This document shows, one piece after another, positions 11,761 through 23,900 of a stretch of 64,000 bases of DNA (position 1 is its first letter; every line of letters starts with the position of its first letter). The notes under the pieces were generated by a model, which searched no databases, had not been told where the DNA came from, and saw nothing but the letters and a program-made list of their open reading frames with translations. Source of the DNA: Trachythela sp. YZ-2020 (taxonomy: Eukaryota > Cnidaria > Anthozoa > Malacalcyonacea > Clavulariidae); contig JADLSH010000185.1 in NCBI GenBank assembly GCA_016169945.1, forward strand, positions 372,001-436,000, in the 5' to 3' direction. The translations under genes and the position numbers were made by a program.

Positions 11761-11964
11761 GTAATACTCTTTCTTGTTGACATCCTCAAATTGTATTTAC
11801 ATCAATATTTGCAGTATTTTACAACTATAAATTTGAAGGCAAACACTCATCCCATGAACTATCTTGTGATTTCCATATTGATTTCCATAGCAACCGGACA
11901 ATTACGTAATGTAATTGACAAAAAATACGCGAGTGTCTAAAAAATCTCGTCTTAATGATATAAT

Positions 11965-12236
11965 AAGGTTGCGATGGCTACCTGTCGAACAACGCCGTGA
12001 CTATCAAATATTGAAATTGACTTTTAAGGCCATATATTTTTAGCAGTGGCCTGCGTATTTGAAATTAGACTTTGCAACACAAAAAGAAGGTTTGCGATCA
12101 AGTTCTGCTCGTCGGCTTGAAATACCGCTGATAAAAGGAACCTTTCAAGACTGCGCTGCACGTATTTTCAATAATTTACCTCCTGAGTTGAGGAACTGTG
12201 ACGATTTTAGAATTTTTAGTAACAGTAAGTCTAGGA
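11965..12236 (+). pseudogene. CR1-like RT C-terminal fragment
   Basis: The frame reads LRWLPVEQRRDYQILKLTFK, then after a stop AYLKLDF, LRSSSARRLEIPLIKGTFQD and FNNLPPELRNCDDF. This is the conserved C-terminal signature of CR1-group RTs. It ends abruptly near 12236. The following 370 bp to 12607 hold nothing I can assign. Confidence 0.72.
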
Positions 12237-12607
12237 GTGGTTGGTTTTGTTATTTGGATAGGTTTGGGAGCGATTAGTGGTTCAACAATATCTGGGGTTT
12301 CAACAATTGGAGGACAGTGGGCTGAAAAATCTATCTTGTTTTTAAAAGTTAGAAATCGATTTAGTTGGTCAGAAAATAGGTTGCTTTTTCTCTACCGCGG
12401 GAAGCTGTGCTGCTTCAACGATCTCTTGCATTCGCTGCTCGGTGTTATACACTACATTTACAGGGGTGGTTGATGATAGGCTGTCTCCGCACATATTCGA
12501 CTAAGTCCTTTTGCATTTACAAAATATTTACTGAAAAAGTCGCACTCATAGAACATGCTTACTCTTTAAGAATCACAGTAAAATGATTTGAAACAAGGGT
12601 GATGAGA

Positions 12608-12771
12608 TATATATATATATATACCAGTGACACTACATATAGTCCATGACTAAAACTATAATCCATGACTATGACTATAGTCTATGACTATGACCATGAC
12701 AATAGTCCATGATTATAGTCCATGATTATAGTCCATGATTATAGTCCCTGACTATGACGATAGTCCATGAC
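12608..12771. repeat. TA microsatellite and TAGTCCATGACTA-type minisatellite
   Basis: A (TA)n run at 12608-12625 is followed by about 120 bp of degenerate units built on TAGTCCATGA and TGACTATGAC. The array continues as (GACTAC)-like units at 13015-13085. A separate TIR element therefore interrupts it. Confidence 0.85.
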
Positions 12772-12774
12772 TAT

Positions 12775-13011
12775 CGCCCGCTTTCTAAAAGCTCACTCAT
12801 ACTCACACTCACACTCACACTCGCTGGGTATGACACAGCAGTCATGTTCCTGATGATCAATGATAGAGTCCTCCCTTAATCAATGGTAAGATTTTGGGTA
12901 AAATACTCAAATCCAAGCTCTCGGTCGAGTGGAAATACCGTCATAGAATGGTTATGAGGTGATTGTGATCTCTCACTCAGTGAGTGCGAGTGAGCTTTTA
13001 GAATACGGGCG
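12775..13011. mobile_element. 237-bp MITE inserted in the minisatellite
   Basis: The ends CGCCCGCTTTCTAAAAGCTC (12775) and, as reverse complement, CGCCCGTATTCTAAAAGCTC (13011) form imperfect TIRs of about 30 bp. The same 3-bp word TAT lies immediately outside both ends (12772-12774 and 13012-13014), as expected for a 3-bp TSD. Inside is a CTCACA/CTCACT-rich stretch. The superfamily is uncertain; a 3-bp TSD would suit PIF/Harbinger. Confidence 0.75.
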
Positions 13012-13014
13012 TAT

Positions 13015-13090
13015 GACTACGACTACAACTACGATTACGACTACGACTATAACTACGACCATCACCACGACTATGACTATTGTCCAGTAT
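13015..13090. repeat. GACTAC-type minisatellite, right part
   Basis: Degenerate 6-bp units (GACTAC, GATTAC, GACTAT) continue the array that begins before 12772. Confidence 0.8.
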
Positions 13091-13232
13091 AATATAATTT
13101 TAATATAGTATAATTTTATAATAGATTATTTTTGCATTAAAACTGAATTACAATGGTACTTAGTAAAACTAGATAAAATTACATTTCAAATATTTAAAAA
13201 TTTATAAAAGCTAAAGTTAAAATATTTACAAG

Positions 13233-14240
13233 TTATTTAGAATTATAATTGTTTGCGGCTAAAATAAAACTGTTCCTGAAACGATCAGTTCTGCCCCTAG
13301 AAATTGATAAACCGCCTTTCTTTCTGAGATTATATCTGCAATATTTTTCTGGATGTAAAATACAGTTAATCTTGTGTGAGCAAGTCATCATGTTCTTAAA
13401 AAGGCGTTCGCTAAGAGAACAGCGACGATTATACAATGTCGGAGTTTGGTCACCTGCATCGTAGTAATATACTCACCTAGATCACCTAGAAGATAGATGA
13501 TCTTCAGAGCTCTTCTTGGATGGACTCGATTTGGACAATTTCAATGAAAAATTGACAACTAGTTCTCTAGTCTTCTTGAGATTCAACGTTATGTTGTCAT
13601 TGTTTACCCAATCAACACATTCAATTTTTATGAAAGGTAGGTTTGAGCTGGAGAGTTTAGTAATAACTTCCCAAATTGTAGCATCATCCACCAATTTCAC
13701 TGTGTCTGAAGATGCCTGAAAATCGTTGATCATTATGAGGAAAAGTATGGGACCTAACTTCGTCCCCTGTTGTACACTGGAATTAATAGGTAGCCAATAA
13801 AAAAGTGAGTGCCAATTTTAGTTCGTTGCATTCTACCAGTCAGAATATTAGCAATCCAGTTATAAGCACAGGATGAACGTCAAACAGGTTTAATTTATTC
13901 CACAGAATATTATAATCAATGCGGTCAAAGGCTTTGGAGAAATCTAACAAACAAATATGTCAAGAGAAACCCAATTTGTCGGTAACTTCGTACCACTTAG
14001 TGCTAGATCCCTTCAGCACACCAAACTGTAGAGGCTCAAGTTTATCGAATATCGATTGCTGAAGCCATTTTTAGGGGAAGGATTCCATAATTTTACTCAG
14101 AATGGACGTTAGGGAAATAGGTCAAAAGTCGTTGTTCACGTCAAGCGTAGGTATATACTTTGGAATGGGAGACACAACCGCGAGCACTTCCACTACGACG
14201 GAATGTAACCTTTGCGTATTGATGCATTAAAAATAAAGCA
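13233..14240 (-). pseudogene. CR1-group RT remnant
   Basis: Minus-strand blocks run from 14240 to 13233. They include LEPLQFGVLKGSSTKW, LLDFSKAFDRIDYNILWNKL, NWIANILTGRMQRTKIG, QQGTKLGPILFLIMINDF, KLVDDATIWE (active site VDDA for YVDDT) and LNLKKTRELVVNFS. The C-terminal CRYNLRKKGGLSI follows to a stop at 13233. Frames change several times, and the stretch between the thumb and the C-terminus is short. The KLGPxLFxIMIND plus VDD signature resembles the plus-strand element at 41.8-45.85 kb, suggesting the same family. Confidence 0.8.
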
Positions 14241-14249
14241 CAGAAGGCG

Positions 14250-15330
14250 ACTTAGTGATGACGCGTTCTTGCGAAGTAGTCAACCTGGGATTTCGTCCGG
14301 ACAGAGTCACTGGTAAGAGAAATCAAAAACATAAAACAACACGGGATATGTTTCAAGCCTGTGTACGATGTCGGCGAAATCAAAAAAAAATTTGAAAGAA
14401 AATTTGGCCAATAATTACGGTGGTCTGGGATCATAATCGAATTGGTATCCACCTGAAATCTAACAAACGACGAGCGAAAAAAGCTGAGTACAGATTGGAC
14501 GAAATTCGAGGAATATGTCGCCCCAACGAGCAACTTCTGGCTGGGAAGATAAACTAAGCATGCGCCAAAAAAGAGGAAGTAAGACAATGGACTCCTTTCT
14601 AAAGAAAGCCACAGTTCTGTAGAGAAGAAGTATTCTGACGCAGATGGACATCTTATTGCTGCTTAAATATTTGGCTCCAACAGCCCACACGTGCAAGCCA
14701 AATTACTGGAGCAGGATTTGACTCTGACTCTGGACAAGACTATAGTAATAGCCAGGACGCAGGAGACCACTAGTTCTCAATTGGCAGACATCAGCGGTAA
14801 ATATAGCTCCATATATGCCTTAGAACATAAGAAACAACAACAACAAACCCTATTAAAAGCAACCTGAAAGTTTCTGGCAACTGTGGGCGTAGCGATAGCG
14901 TACCAAAACAGTCTCTCTTTCTCTCTGCCCCGCATTCGATACAAGAGATAAAACGTTTAAAATAATCACCCCACTCTGGAAGGGAGCCAACATGCTAAAA
15001 CCCATGGAAAGGCCTTGCAACATCCTTAGGAAAAACTCAAAAGCAGTTACACTCCCTACAGCAAGAACCTGACCATGTCGACATTAGTACTACAGCAATG
15101 CTTCTGCTCCATTAACGTTGATACTTTGAATGAGAATACACAAGCCATTGATATAGACGTCAATTAGGGCAAGTTATTAAGTCAGTGCCTTGTAAGATAG
15201 ACACAGGCGCCGAAAGTAATATGTTACTCCGTGACCTGTTCAATCACCTTCACCCCAACTCTCACTTTCACATGAATGGTCAACCCGTTGGCTTGACACA
15301 ATCTATACATTTTACAGTCATTTAATAATG
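14250..15330 (+). pseudogene. Gypsy-like gag to protease remnant
   Basis: The clear anchor is at 15190-15327: CKIDTGAESNMLLRDLFNHL, an aspartic protease active-site segment with DTG intact, then a stop. Upstream to about 14250 are broken stretches with gag-like composition (for example MSPQRATSGWEDKLSMRQKR) in shifting frames. It is cut by the CACTG element starting at 15334. The family (gypsy rather than another LTR group) is inferred from the protease alone. Confidence 0.55.
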
Positions 15331-15339
15331 CACTGTCAA

Positions 15340-15575
15340 TTTTGGGGTGTCAATTTAACACCAAAAAGTGGTGCTAAAAAATTAGGTAAAAAATGACACC
15401 TTTTTTGGGTGCTATTTTAACACCGCGGTTGATGGTGTTGATTTAACACTAGTTACGGTGTTAAAACAACACCTTTTGCAGTGTTAAAATAGCACTGATT
15501 TAGGAGTTGGTTTAACACCCGAATATTCTCATCAAAATAGCACCTGATTTAGGTGCTATTTTAGCACTAGTGTGA
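15340..15575. repeat. Left subterminal GGTGCTATTTTAACACC-type array
   Basis: At least ten copies of 12-17 bp palindromic or half-palindromic words (GGTGTT...AACACC, GGTGCTA...TAGCACC) occur in about 235 bp. They mirror the array at the right end. Confidence 0.8.
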
Positions 15576-16925
15576 ACAAAAACTTGCTCATTGCTACAAA
15601 GCAAATCCAAAATATATACTCCACTTTTTAACAAAGAGACAACACAATCTGAAAATATATGAACATCCTTTAATTGAATTTATAATAATATATTTGCTGA
15701 TTCCAAAATTACTTTGCAGCTGAACATTAAAATGGTAATAAATTTAGGCAAATCTTGCCATGCTCATGCAATGTTCTCACCAATTACCTATTAAAACCAG
15801 GTACATCTATTATTTTACCCTGGGCAATGCCAAGCAATTCTAGTACTATGCTAGGAGCATGTCAGAAGAGTTATTCTATGTCACTCCAATGCTTAACCTA
15901 TTAACAACTATATAACAATTTTCCTTAGCAGGTGAAGTTGTCTGGCATTAGACAGAGTAAACTTGCAATATAAGATGCACAATCAGGAATTTATACAAGC
16001 ACTTTATTCTACTGCCGTTTTTCAGATGAAGAAAATGAATTATTTACAACCGTTTACGGGTAGCAGAAAAGTGCTTCTATAAATCCCTGAGAATCATTGT
16101 GGTTTAATGGGTTACAAATTTGTTATTAGGTAAAGTCAACAGTTATAGAGTCTGATGATTACTACACTAATTTTCCCATAGTCTATAGACATGCCAAAAG
16201 ACTGCAACTCCAAATTTTCTGAGATCAGAATACCTCTATTCTTTTGCTCCTGTCAGTATGGCCAATATCAAACACACACAACTTGACGCAGACCATTAAC
16301 TCCTTGCGTTATCTTTCTCAGCGATACAAAGTTGCTCTATTACTTTAGTCGTGATGCCAAGGTGAACCAAACATGAGTATCAATATTTTTCCAGCTTCAC
16401 AATCACATATAATTAGGTTATCTATAAAATACATTGAAAGTAAGGTACATAAGTAAATACAAAATTCAGATTAACTTAAAATATTTGCATCATTCTATGA
16501 TTGACGAGATCACAGTTGTATAAAAAATAATCAATTCTCACACAATAATAAATATCCTTGCAGTGAGTTCCATATCAAAATACACCCCTAGTGACCCCAC
16601 TAGAAGTGGGTATAAGGTCCAGTGTTACTATAGAGCACACAGGTTATAATTAGAGTACAATTAGCTATTGCTTATGTACAGTTAGCCTCCTGAGATTCCA
16701 AAACTCCCATAGGCATGATGCACAGGTCTATGTAAATGCTTTCTTCACCCTGCTCTCCTGGGCAGCACACTTTGGAGGAACAAGCAGGGTATACCTGAGT
16801 TAGGAAGAGTCCACAAAAATCATCGAGAGCAATGGTCAGTAAGAGTCAGCTTTAGTACCACCACCCCCCCCCCCCAAATATGGGCATCATATATTGTTGG
16901 TTTGTGCCGAAAAGCATGGAGGGAA

Positions 16926-17287
16926 AGTTATTATATATTATAATATTATACCTCACAATAAGTTTGTCCAATCAGAGAACTAGGCTTGTACCACATGACC
17001 GTGGTATTTTTCAGTGAATACCTGTACCCTGAGTCGTTTCCCCAGGGCATGGTATTCTAGTCGAATCTGCGCTTGAGCTGGGAATTCGACTTTTAATACC
17101 CGCTCGTACCCAGGCTGTCATAGTATCTACTACAAGTAAAGTCATACAAGGTTCGGTATAATAAATCATTTATAGACCTTTCACTCAAGGTATTCCCAAA
17201 AAATTACCCTTCGGGATGAAATATCCCTCCGGCTTTGCCCTCAGAATATTTCTCATCCCTCATCCCTCGGGGCAATTCCAAAAATTC
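16926..17287. repeat. Two-module palindromic MITE, copy 1
   Basis: About 80-85% similar by eye to 26573-26928. The first module runs from ATTATACCTCACAATAAG to TTCGGTATAATA. The second starts TTTATAGACCTTTCACT and is degraded at its right end. An extra segment (CTGTCATAGTATCTACTAC) interrupts the first module just before GTACAAGGTT in this copy. Confidence 0.75.
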
Positions 17288-17289
17288 AA

Positions 17290-18290
17290 AAATTTCATGT
17301 ATCCACTCAGCTACATGCATTTACATTGACCTCAATGACCTGTAGGTTTTATTGAAGCATTTTAAATATACCTCATTAAATAACAATTATAATATTATGG
17401 AAGTTGCACATTATTTAAAATTGTCAAGACATTTTCTCAGGGTACTAATAGACTATACCATTCATTGAAACAATGCTCAACTTATGAAACAATCACATAA
17501 TTCATATATAAAAACATTCATAAGTCTACTCTAATGTCAGAGTTTCTATGGTATAGATTAATATAATTGTTAAGTAGGCCGTAGTTTATATTATCGTTTT
17601 GATTCTGAACTAAATTGATAAGTACAAGGGAATTTTTGCCGCGTTAAAATTCAAATATTTTCTTACGGCGACACAACGCACGCAACATAAATATTTATGT
17701 ATACATCCGTAAATTTGTGCCTTTATAATTGCTTTATATTACATAAAAACATTGAAATATCCTTACCTGAATATTATACCAGCGTTCCTGAGCTATAACT
17801 CTTGAAATTCTTGTGGATTTCGAGAAGAAAAAGCAAAATATTGCTTGTATTTTCCAACATAATTTTTCAAATTAAAATTTGAAATGAAGTGACGCTATCC
17901 CAGAAAACTTTGCGCGCGTAGTAAGGAAATTAGACACCAGTCTTTCCCTGCTTATGTCATTTCTATGAATTCTTTCAGGAGAGACAACTCCCAACCAACA
18001 AACACTGCTCGTATTTTGTACCATTTCAGATTTTTGTGTCATATTTTAGACTCTATGCTTTAGGAATATAACGTTCTCTGTAAAAGTTTCTCTTAAAGGT
18101 ATGCAGCAAACTAGATGCGACACAACAAAACACCATAGAGTTTGTGTATATAAAATGTCTATAATCATGTAGTATCACAAGATATTATACATGGCGATTT
18201 ATCAAAACAATATTCCGTAGAAATATGTTACTTGGGCTTTCTTGCGATTTTTTGTGAAACTGTAATTTGACTTAAACACCCATAATATAT
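17290..18290. other. Interior of the CACTG element, no genes seen
   Basis: AT-rich, with no open frames of note. 15580-16920 is likewise without recognisable coding blocks. Confidence 0.45.
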
Positions 18291-18294
18291 TTAA

Positions 18295-18705
18295 CCCTAA
18301 AAATCGTGTTAATTTAGCACCTCTAGTGGCCTATGTTTAACACTTTTGATGGTGTCAAAATAGCACCCAATATTTAGCGCTATAAAGGGTGTAAATTTAG
18401 CACTTTCGCTGATGAAAGAGGTGCTATTTAGGACCCAAAAAAGGTGTCAAAATAGCACCTCATTATTTAGCACTATAAAGGGTGTAAATTTAGCACTTTC
18501 GCTGATGAAAGAGGTGCTATTTTATTGCCCAAGAAAGGTGTTAAAAATTTCGGGTGCTGAATTAGCACTTTAAAATTGACACCCAACTTAACGGTGCTAT
18601 ATTGGCACCCAAATCGGTGCTAAAATAGCACTTTATATTTAACACCACCTCCTGGTGTCAATTTAGCACCTATACAGGTGCTATTTTAACACCCTCAAAT
18701 TAACA
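18295..18705. repeat. Right subterminal array with an internal tandem duplication
   Basis: The same motif class as the left array. In addition a segment of about 95-100 bp (around CACTATAAAGGGTGTAAATT to GATGAAAGAGGTGCTATTT) is tandemly duplicated at about 18370-18525. Confidence 0.8.
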
Positions 18706-19555
18706 GTGAAAATAAGCTTCAAATTCACCCTAATAAGTCTAAACAAATGCATGTTCATTGGATCACGGTACAACATTAAAAATAAAGTACCAAGTAGCCC
18801 TATTCTAGTTAATAATACGCCAAAAGCTGGGACTGATAATTATTCATACCTCCACGTAAATATAGACGAAAGACTCTCCTGGGAAAAGCATGCATGTTGA
18901 TGCTATATGCTCTAAAGTTGGTGCTGGTATTGGGGCAATGCGCGCCTATACTAGTATAGAGACACTGAAACTGCTATATAATGCTATTATTCAGTCTTAC
19001 TTCGATTACTGCAGCCGCCTCTGGGACAATTGTGGCATTGTTCTTAAGCCGAACAGGCTGCAAAAATATCAAAATCGTGCTGCAAGAGTAATAACCGACC
19101 CAAGTTATGATCTTCTATCGCTAATTTATTTCAAAACCTTCAGTGGAAACCTTTAGAAGATAGGCGGAAATATTTAAAATCGGTGTTTATGTATAAAATT
19201 ATTAACGGCCACTCCGCACCCAATCTAAGGGGATGTTTCCGATTACATAACGAATATGAGAATGCCTACAATCTTATAGAAATAGAGAAACTGATTTAGC
19301 ACTTTCCAAGCCAAAAAAAGAATTCGGCAAAAGATGCTTCAATTATAATGGAGGTGTACTTTGGAACAATCTACCTTATGACGCTCCATCTTTATATTCT
19401 TTTAAAACGATTATAAACCAAGAATGATTTAAAACTGGCTCATCCTATATAATTTTCTCATTGTCTCCATGCATGATATATCTATATAATATTCCGTTGT
19501 TTGTATTTTGTATATATATTCTATTGTAATGTATATGATGTATGTATGTATCTGA
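18706..19555 (+). pseudogene. CR1-like RT thumb and C-terminus
   Basis: The frame opens immediately at the CACTG element's edge: NKLQIHPNKSK-like, then CMFIGSRYNI, YLHVNIDERLSWEKH. A frameshift near 18895 leads to YFDYCSRLWDNCG and LQKYQNRAARVITDPSYDL. After another break come WKPLEDRRKYLKSVFMYKII, LWNNLPYDAPSLYSFKT-like blocks to about 19430. A (TATG)n run at 19536-19552 may be the 3' tail. The RT palm is missing. Confidence 0.75.
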
Positions 19556-19559
19556 TCTC

Positions 19560-20425
19560 CAAACCTTGTATCAAGATGCCAATCCTATTTAGACAGAACT
19601 TTTACTGACATTACATCTAATCAGTGACATAAACTTGACCATCTCCTGCCAGAAAGAAACAATTACAGTCACCTTAGGAATAACAGGCACTTTAACATTC
19701 CTAGATTTAGGGTCTCACCCTAAATTAATACGTATTTTCGCTTTGGTATCATCAGCAAAGCATTAAACTCGATGTTTTAAGAGCGTCAGCCAGGTTATTG
19801 ACCATGGAACTGGAACTGGGGGGAACTGGGTGGGGGGACAGGAGGGTAGCTGCCCTTCTCTCCCTTTACCAGGAGAGGCAAGAGTGCTTTTTTGATTATT
19901 AATATATTCAGAATTCGTTCTCGTCCTTATTTATAAAACTAAAATCTAAATGAATAAAAAAAAATGCTTTTGCTTTGATAATATAGAGCATGTTCAAATA
20001 ATTTTCGCTTCCAAAACTATATGTATGAAATTAAGGTTATGATTAAATCTTAATATTGTGATTAAATCCAATTTGCCATTAACGCGCGTGTCACCTCCTA
20101 ACCTTTTGTAATGACATCGGAACAAAAATATATGGCCCAGAAGGAGGGAGAAGTTTTTATATCTGACTTTTGTCGTCATGTCATGTAAAGCGACAAGTAT
20201 ATAAATAGAGAGTATATATAATTATTCGAAAGATCTTTATAGATACCAGCCTCCATATATACCTTAAATTTCGCGTTCAACGCCAGTAATTTTAACGCTT
20301 TTGTTTTGCGAATTCGCTTCAGAGAATGCTAGAAATGCAGTAATCGAGCTTCAAAAATATTAAAATCTTCTGGGGAAGACCACCGGACCCCTTTATATTT
20401 CTAGGAATCAGAAACGTGATTATGG
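19560..20425. other. No gene recognised
   Basis: AT-rich sequence. A G-rich word cluster lies near 19815-19850. No coding blocks or TIRs were found. Confidence 0.4.
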
Positions 20426-20429
20426 CGAC

Positions 20430-21270
20430 GTCCAACTCCTGATGTTTCGCAAACGCCACTTAGTATATATAAATTCAAAGTGCCGTTCTATGAAAATCTG
20501 CTGCACTCGCCCTCTCATCGTTCCGGTGTCCCTGTCATTGACAGACATAAGAGGTAGAGAATCGAACCTACTATACTTCCTTGAGTCACTCCGGAGGACA
20601 CTGGTCTTTGCGACTAGGTTGCGCCGAGAATAGTAACGCGCTGCTGAAGGCCACGCAGATATGATGAAGACCAAAAGAGATCCATTATTAACAAACTGTC
20701 CAAATTTGTCAAAGAGAACAGTGTGATTGACTTTGTCGAATGCTCCTCACATTTCCTTGAAGATTGTATCAGTTTGTTTACCAGACTCGAACAGAACACC
20801 ATTGTTTTGCAACTGCAGTAGTTGCATGGGTTGTGCGTGATCTCCCTGGGATAAATCCGATCTATTAACAAGTCACTAACGCCAACAGTTGGTCGCTCAC
20901 TTACGGCTGAATACACAACGGATATTGAAAACGATGCAAAGGAGGTAAATGGGACAATAGTATTCAACATGTACTGATCATCTTTCTTGAAGACTGTTTG
21001 GCAGCTTCCACAATAAATTCTGGTAAAGACATGCATATATTGGACATGTGGAGCCGGAATTTCATGGGCAGTTTAGTTTAGTACTCTGGGGGGTATATCG
21101 TCAGGGCCTGCGTCTATATTCGTGTCAAAATTGAGGAGGACAATTGGGACGTCCTCAACAAAAATAAGTTTAATTTCGACAGAGTAGATTCGCGTGCGGA
21201 AATCGATGTAAGAGTGATTAACGTCGCTTTGGCTTCAATCCATGTAGCCGAAATTACGAATTGACCTATT
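20430..21270 (-). pseudogene. Decayed non-LTR reverse transcriptase
   Basis: Minus-strand pieces include NIDAGPDDIPPRVLN near 21110, VFKKDDQYMLNTIVPF, PREITHNPCNYC, AFDKVNHTVLFDKFGQF near 20725 and SSYLRGLQQRVTILG near 20640. A degenerate SVNDRDTG block follows. The order matches a CR1-group RT from its N-terminal blocks to the region just before the active site. Stops and shifts are frequent and no YADD box is readable. Confidence 0.65.
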
Positions 21271-21730
21271 GTAACCGTCTATGTTTGTAGGCTATGCAAA
21301 CCGCGGAAGCTTTGATGCTTGTCTGAATAGTCTTATGTCATGCAAAGACAGATCTCGCACGCCTATGCTGGCTCGCTTTCATTCATGGGCCAGCGATGGA
21401 AGAACAGTAAAAGACAAATGCGTACAACAGTTAAAATGCACTGCAATTGTGTGTTGTAAGTTAAACTCGTATTATATATTGGGATGTGAAGCACCTCAAA
21501 TATACTTGCCACTTGAAACTGTTTATATACTGCAGCAAATTGCTTTGGACAACCTAAGGATGTTTCAATTCCAAGATGTAAGATTTGAAATTTGATATAC
21601 GTAACCGGCGACAAAATATGTGCTATTGAATTAAAAACTTTATAAATTTGTACAAAATCGTCTTTTAGCGTCACACTAATGCGGCAGCGAAAACCGCAAC
21701 TACTCAATTGAAAATATGAATTTGCAAAGG
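21271..21730. other. Unassigned, open frames on both strands
   Basis: A plus-strand frame of 104 codons (21281-21595) and an overlapping minus-strand frame are open. Neither has a recognisable motif, splice context or codon character I would defend. Confidence 0.25.
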
Positions 21731-21736
21731 CGTATG

Positions 21737-21967
21737 TATATTGTAAGCTGTGGGTTTTTAGGATCAAACTACCTAAAAAATTGAACAAGAACTGCGACTT
21801 TTTGAGGGATGAGACTTAATCTGGAAGTTAGTGGACGGGATGGGGCGGGTTGAGTTTGCGTAACTTCCACAAATTCTCAGACGAAGGGCCTTCGCTCGAA
21901 ACATCGAAGTTCTTGTTGAATTTTTTCAGGTTTTCTGATCCTAAAGACCCGCAGCTTATCGTGTATA
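21737..21967. repeat. Foldback repeat of the CGAAGGGCCTTCGCTCGAAAC family, copy A
   Basis: Arms of about 60 bp (GGATCAAACTACCTAAAAAA on the left, TTTTTTCAGGTTTTCTGATC on the right) flank a core carrying GACGAAGGGCCTTCGCTCGA. Related foldbacks occur at 46230-46420 and 57561-57720, and a half-copy near 35980-36005. Confidence 0.75.
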
Positions 21968-22489
21968 TTCAGTATGCTACATACACTAGCACCACGTGTT
22001 CAGTATGTTAATATTGTGTAGTATCAACAATTTTACAATGTCTATCCTATGGTTAATATCTAATGTCGCACTGCGTTTGAAGAGCTGCCAAGGTAAACCG
22101 AATGCATCGCTTGTAGGTACAAGTAACACCGAACAAAATGCAGTTGGCTCAGAAAATTCGAAATTTATCCCCCTATAGCCTACAAAGATCCCATTTGCAG
22201 CCTTAGTTGCTTGCTTCAGTCACGCTCCACATTTCAAATTTAGTGAAACGTTTCATTCGACATTTGGTTTCATTTGGATCCAAACACCTTTCATGCCAAT
22301 TTGACGCGTGGCGCTAGTTGTTTACAATGACGAACAACCGGCCAAAAAGAACGAGAAATAGTCCGAAGAGGTTAGAAACGAAGTTTTGGCAGTGAAGTTG
22401 GCAAAGAAAAAGAAAAAAATCAATTTTAGGTAATGCGTTTTAGGCGATTTAAAGCGATTTAAAAACTAATACATGGTAATTAAATATGC

Positions 22490-23130
22490 AACTATAGGAC
22501 CCTTAAGCAAGATACATTATAGTTATTCAAACAATTTACATATGTGTTGAACTTACCAATTAAGCTTGACTTTACGTTGCACATATAGTATTTCATTTCC
22601 GTGTGTATATTTAACTAAGACTCAACATTGAATAATATTTATTTCAATTCCCTTCGATATAAGTACAGTATTTATAGAAATTGACTATATTAAAATTTAG
22701 CTGATATAAAGTTTCCCAAAGTTAAAGAAGTCTCCCTCGATCCGTTTTGGCTAACATGAAGTATTTAAATGAATTAATAATGTCAGTTTGTCAGGTTTTG
22801 GTATCAAATAAGACAATAGATAAAACATTTCCAACATGTTCAATGGAGAACATAATTTATCATTTGCCTGCCTTAAAAATGTGAACCAGACAAGGCTGAC
22901 TATAAAAGTTGACGAGGATCATGCAGTGGCAAGTTTCTTCACTGTTGAAATAAATATTAAATGTTGTGCACTTGTAAACGTAGGACACGAACTGTGCAAA
23001 ATCTAGAGTATGTATGAAAAATAAACAAGAAAATTATATCTGTGATTCTTAGTTGCAGATAAATTAAGGTAATTTTTAAGGATACCGTATATACTCCACT
23101 TAAGCCCTCCCCTACTAAACATTCTTACCC
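22490..23130. repeat. Dispersed repeat B, copy 1
   Basis: This matches the reverse complement of 50650-51830 over nearly its whole length: for example GTTGAACTTACCAATTAAGC, the segment around GGTTTTGGTATCAAATA, and GGATACCGTATATACTCCAC. The second copy carries an extra segment of about 0.5 kb. No coding capacity is seen. Confidence 0.8.
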
Positions 23131-23240
23131 TGTGATTTATAGGTCCCTCACCATTTTCAATAACGAAAAACATGTGTACTTACTCATTAAAATTGACGAA
23201 TTGTTCTGGAAGTTTATGTCATTCACAATAGCCGTATAGT

Positions 23241-23578
23241 AATAACTACTTATTAACCGAAAGTGAGGTCTTTACGGTAAAATATTAAACCGAGGTTTTG
23301 CCCTATTGACCGAACGATAGCGAGGTCAATAACGGCAAGACGGCGGTTTATATATTTTAACGTAAAGATCGAACGTTTGAGGTTAATAAGCAGTTAATTA
23401 TATGCCACAACCATAAGTAGTAAGATACGTAGTTTATTATATGGTTTGTTTTTATTGTAGGGCATTAAAAATTTCGTAATGCTCCGCAGGGCATTACGTG
23501 ATTTTCCGGACAGCTGATTAGCCAATCATATCGCGTAAACTACAGGAACTACTGTAGCTCTTGCCATATAATAATTAT
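23241..23578. repeat. Two-module palindromic MITE, family C copy 1
   Basis: Positions 23241-23396 form a palindrome (AACTACTTATTAACCG to GGTTAATAAGCAGTT). It is followed by a second module that ends in TTGCCATATAATAA. The same two modules occur in the same order at 51972-52612. Confidence 0.65.
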
Positions 23579-23689
23579 ACTTTAGATCAAAAGTTGAAAA
23601 GAAACTAATTATTTCTATCCTGACTTTTTTCTTTTTGAATTTAAGGATTCCTATATCATATTATAGAGACCTACTGTATGATCGATAGT

Positions 23690-23900
23690 ATGTAACTTAC
23701 TGTATTTCGGTTATAATCAATAAGCATGTAACTAATTACCCTGTTTCGGCTAAGCCCCTACCTCCAGCAAGCCCCCCTCGAATAGGCCTCCAAACCTGTC
23801 TGAAATAAACAACCAGAAACCCACCCACCCAAACAGCCAACCTCCCACCCACCCTCCCTCCCAACCACACACCCATCCTCCTGGGGAAAATGTGTTTAGT
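23690..23900. repeat. Repeat D with 37-bp tandem unit and CCCA-rich tract
   Basis: Two degenerate tandem units (GTAACTTACTGTATTTCGG and GTAACTAATTACCCTGTTTCGG) are followed by CTAAGCCCCTACCTCCAGCA and then a C-rich (CCCA)-like run to 23890. The reverse complement of the same unit is duplicated at 48914-48986, and of the C-rich part at 46590-46690. Confidence 0.65.

Larger units (their letters stand above)
15334..18705. mobile_element. 3.4 kb CACTG-ended TIR element with subterminal repeat arrays
   Basis: The left end reads CACTGTCAATTTTGGGGTGT. The right end, reverse complemented, reads CACTGTTAATTTGAGGGTGT. Both ends carry dense arrays of short motifs of the type GGTGTTAAAATAGCACC in both orientations (15340-15575 and 18295-18700). 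CACTR termini plus subterminal arrays are hallmarks of CACTA (En/Spm, CMC) transposons. I see no transposase and no matching TSD (ATG outside the left end, AAA outside the right), so it is a non-autonomous or degraded copy. The flanks are gypsy on the left and CR1-like RT on the right. It contains a MITE at 16926-17287. Confidence 0.62.

Noticed and set aside
12640..13090. One continuous satellite
   Set aside because: TIRs and a TAT duplication show that the central 237 bp is a separate insertion.
15334..18705. A confirmed TSD for the CACTG element
   Set aside because: The bases outside the two ends (ATG versus AAA) do not match, so no TSD is claimed.
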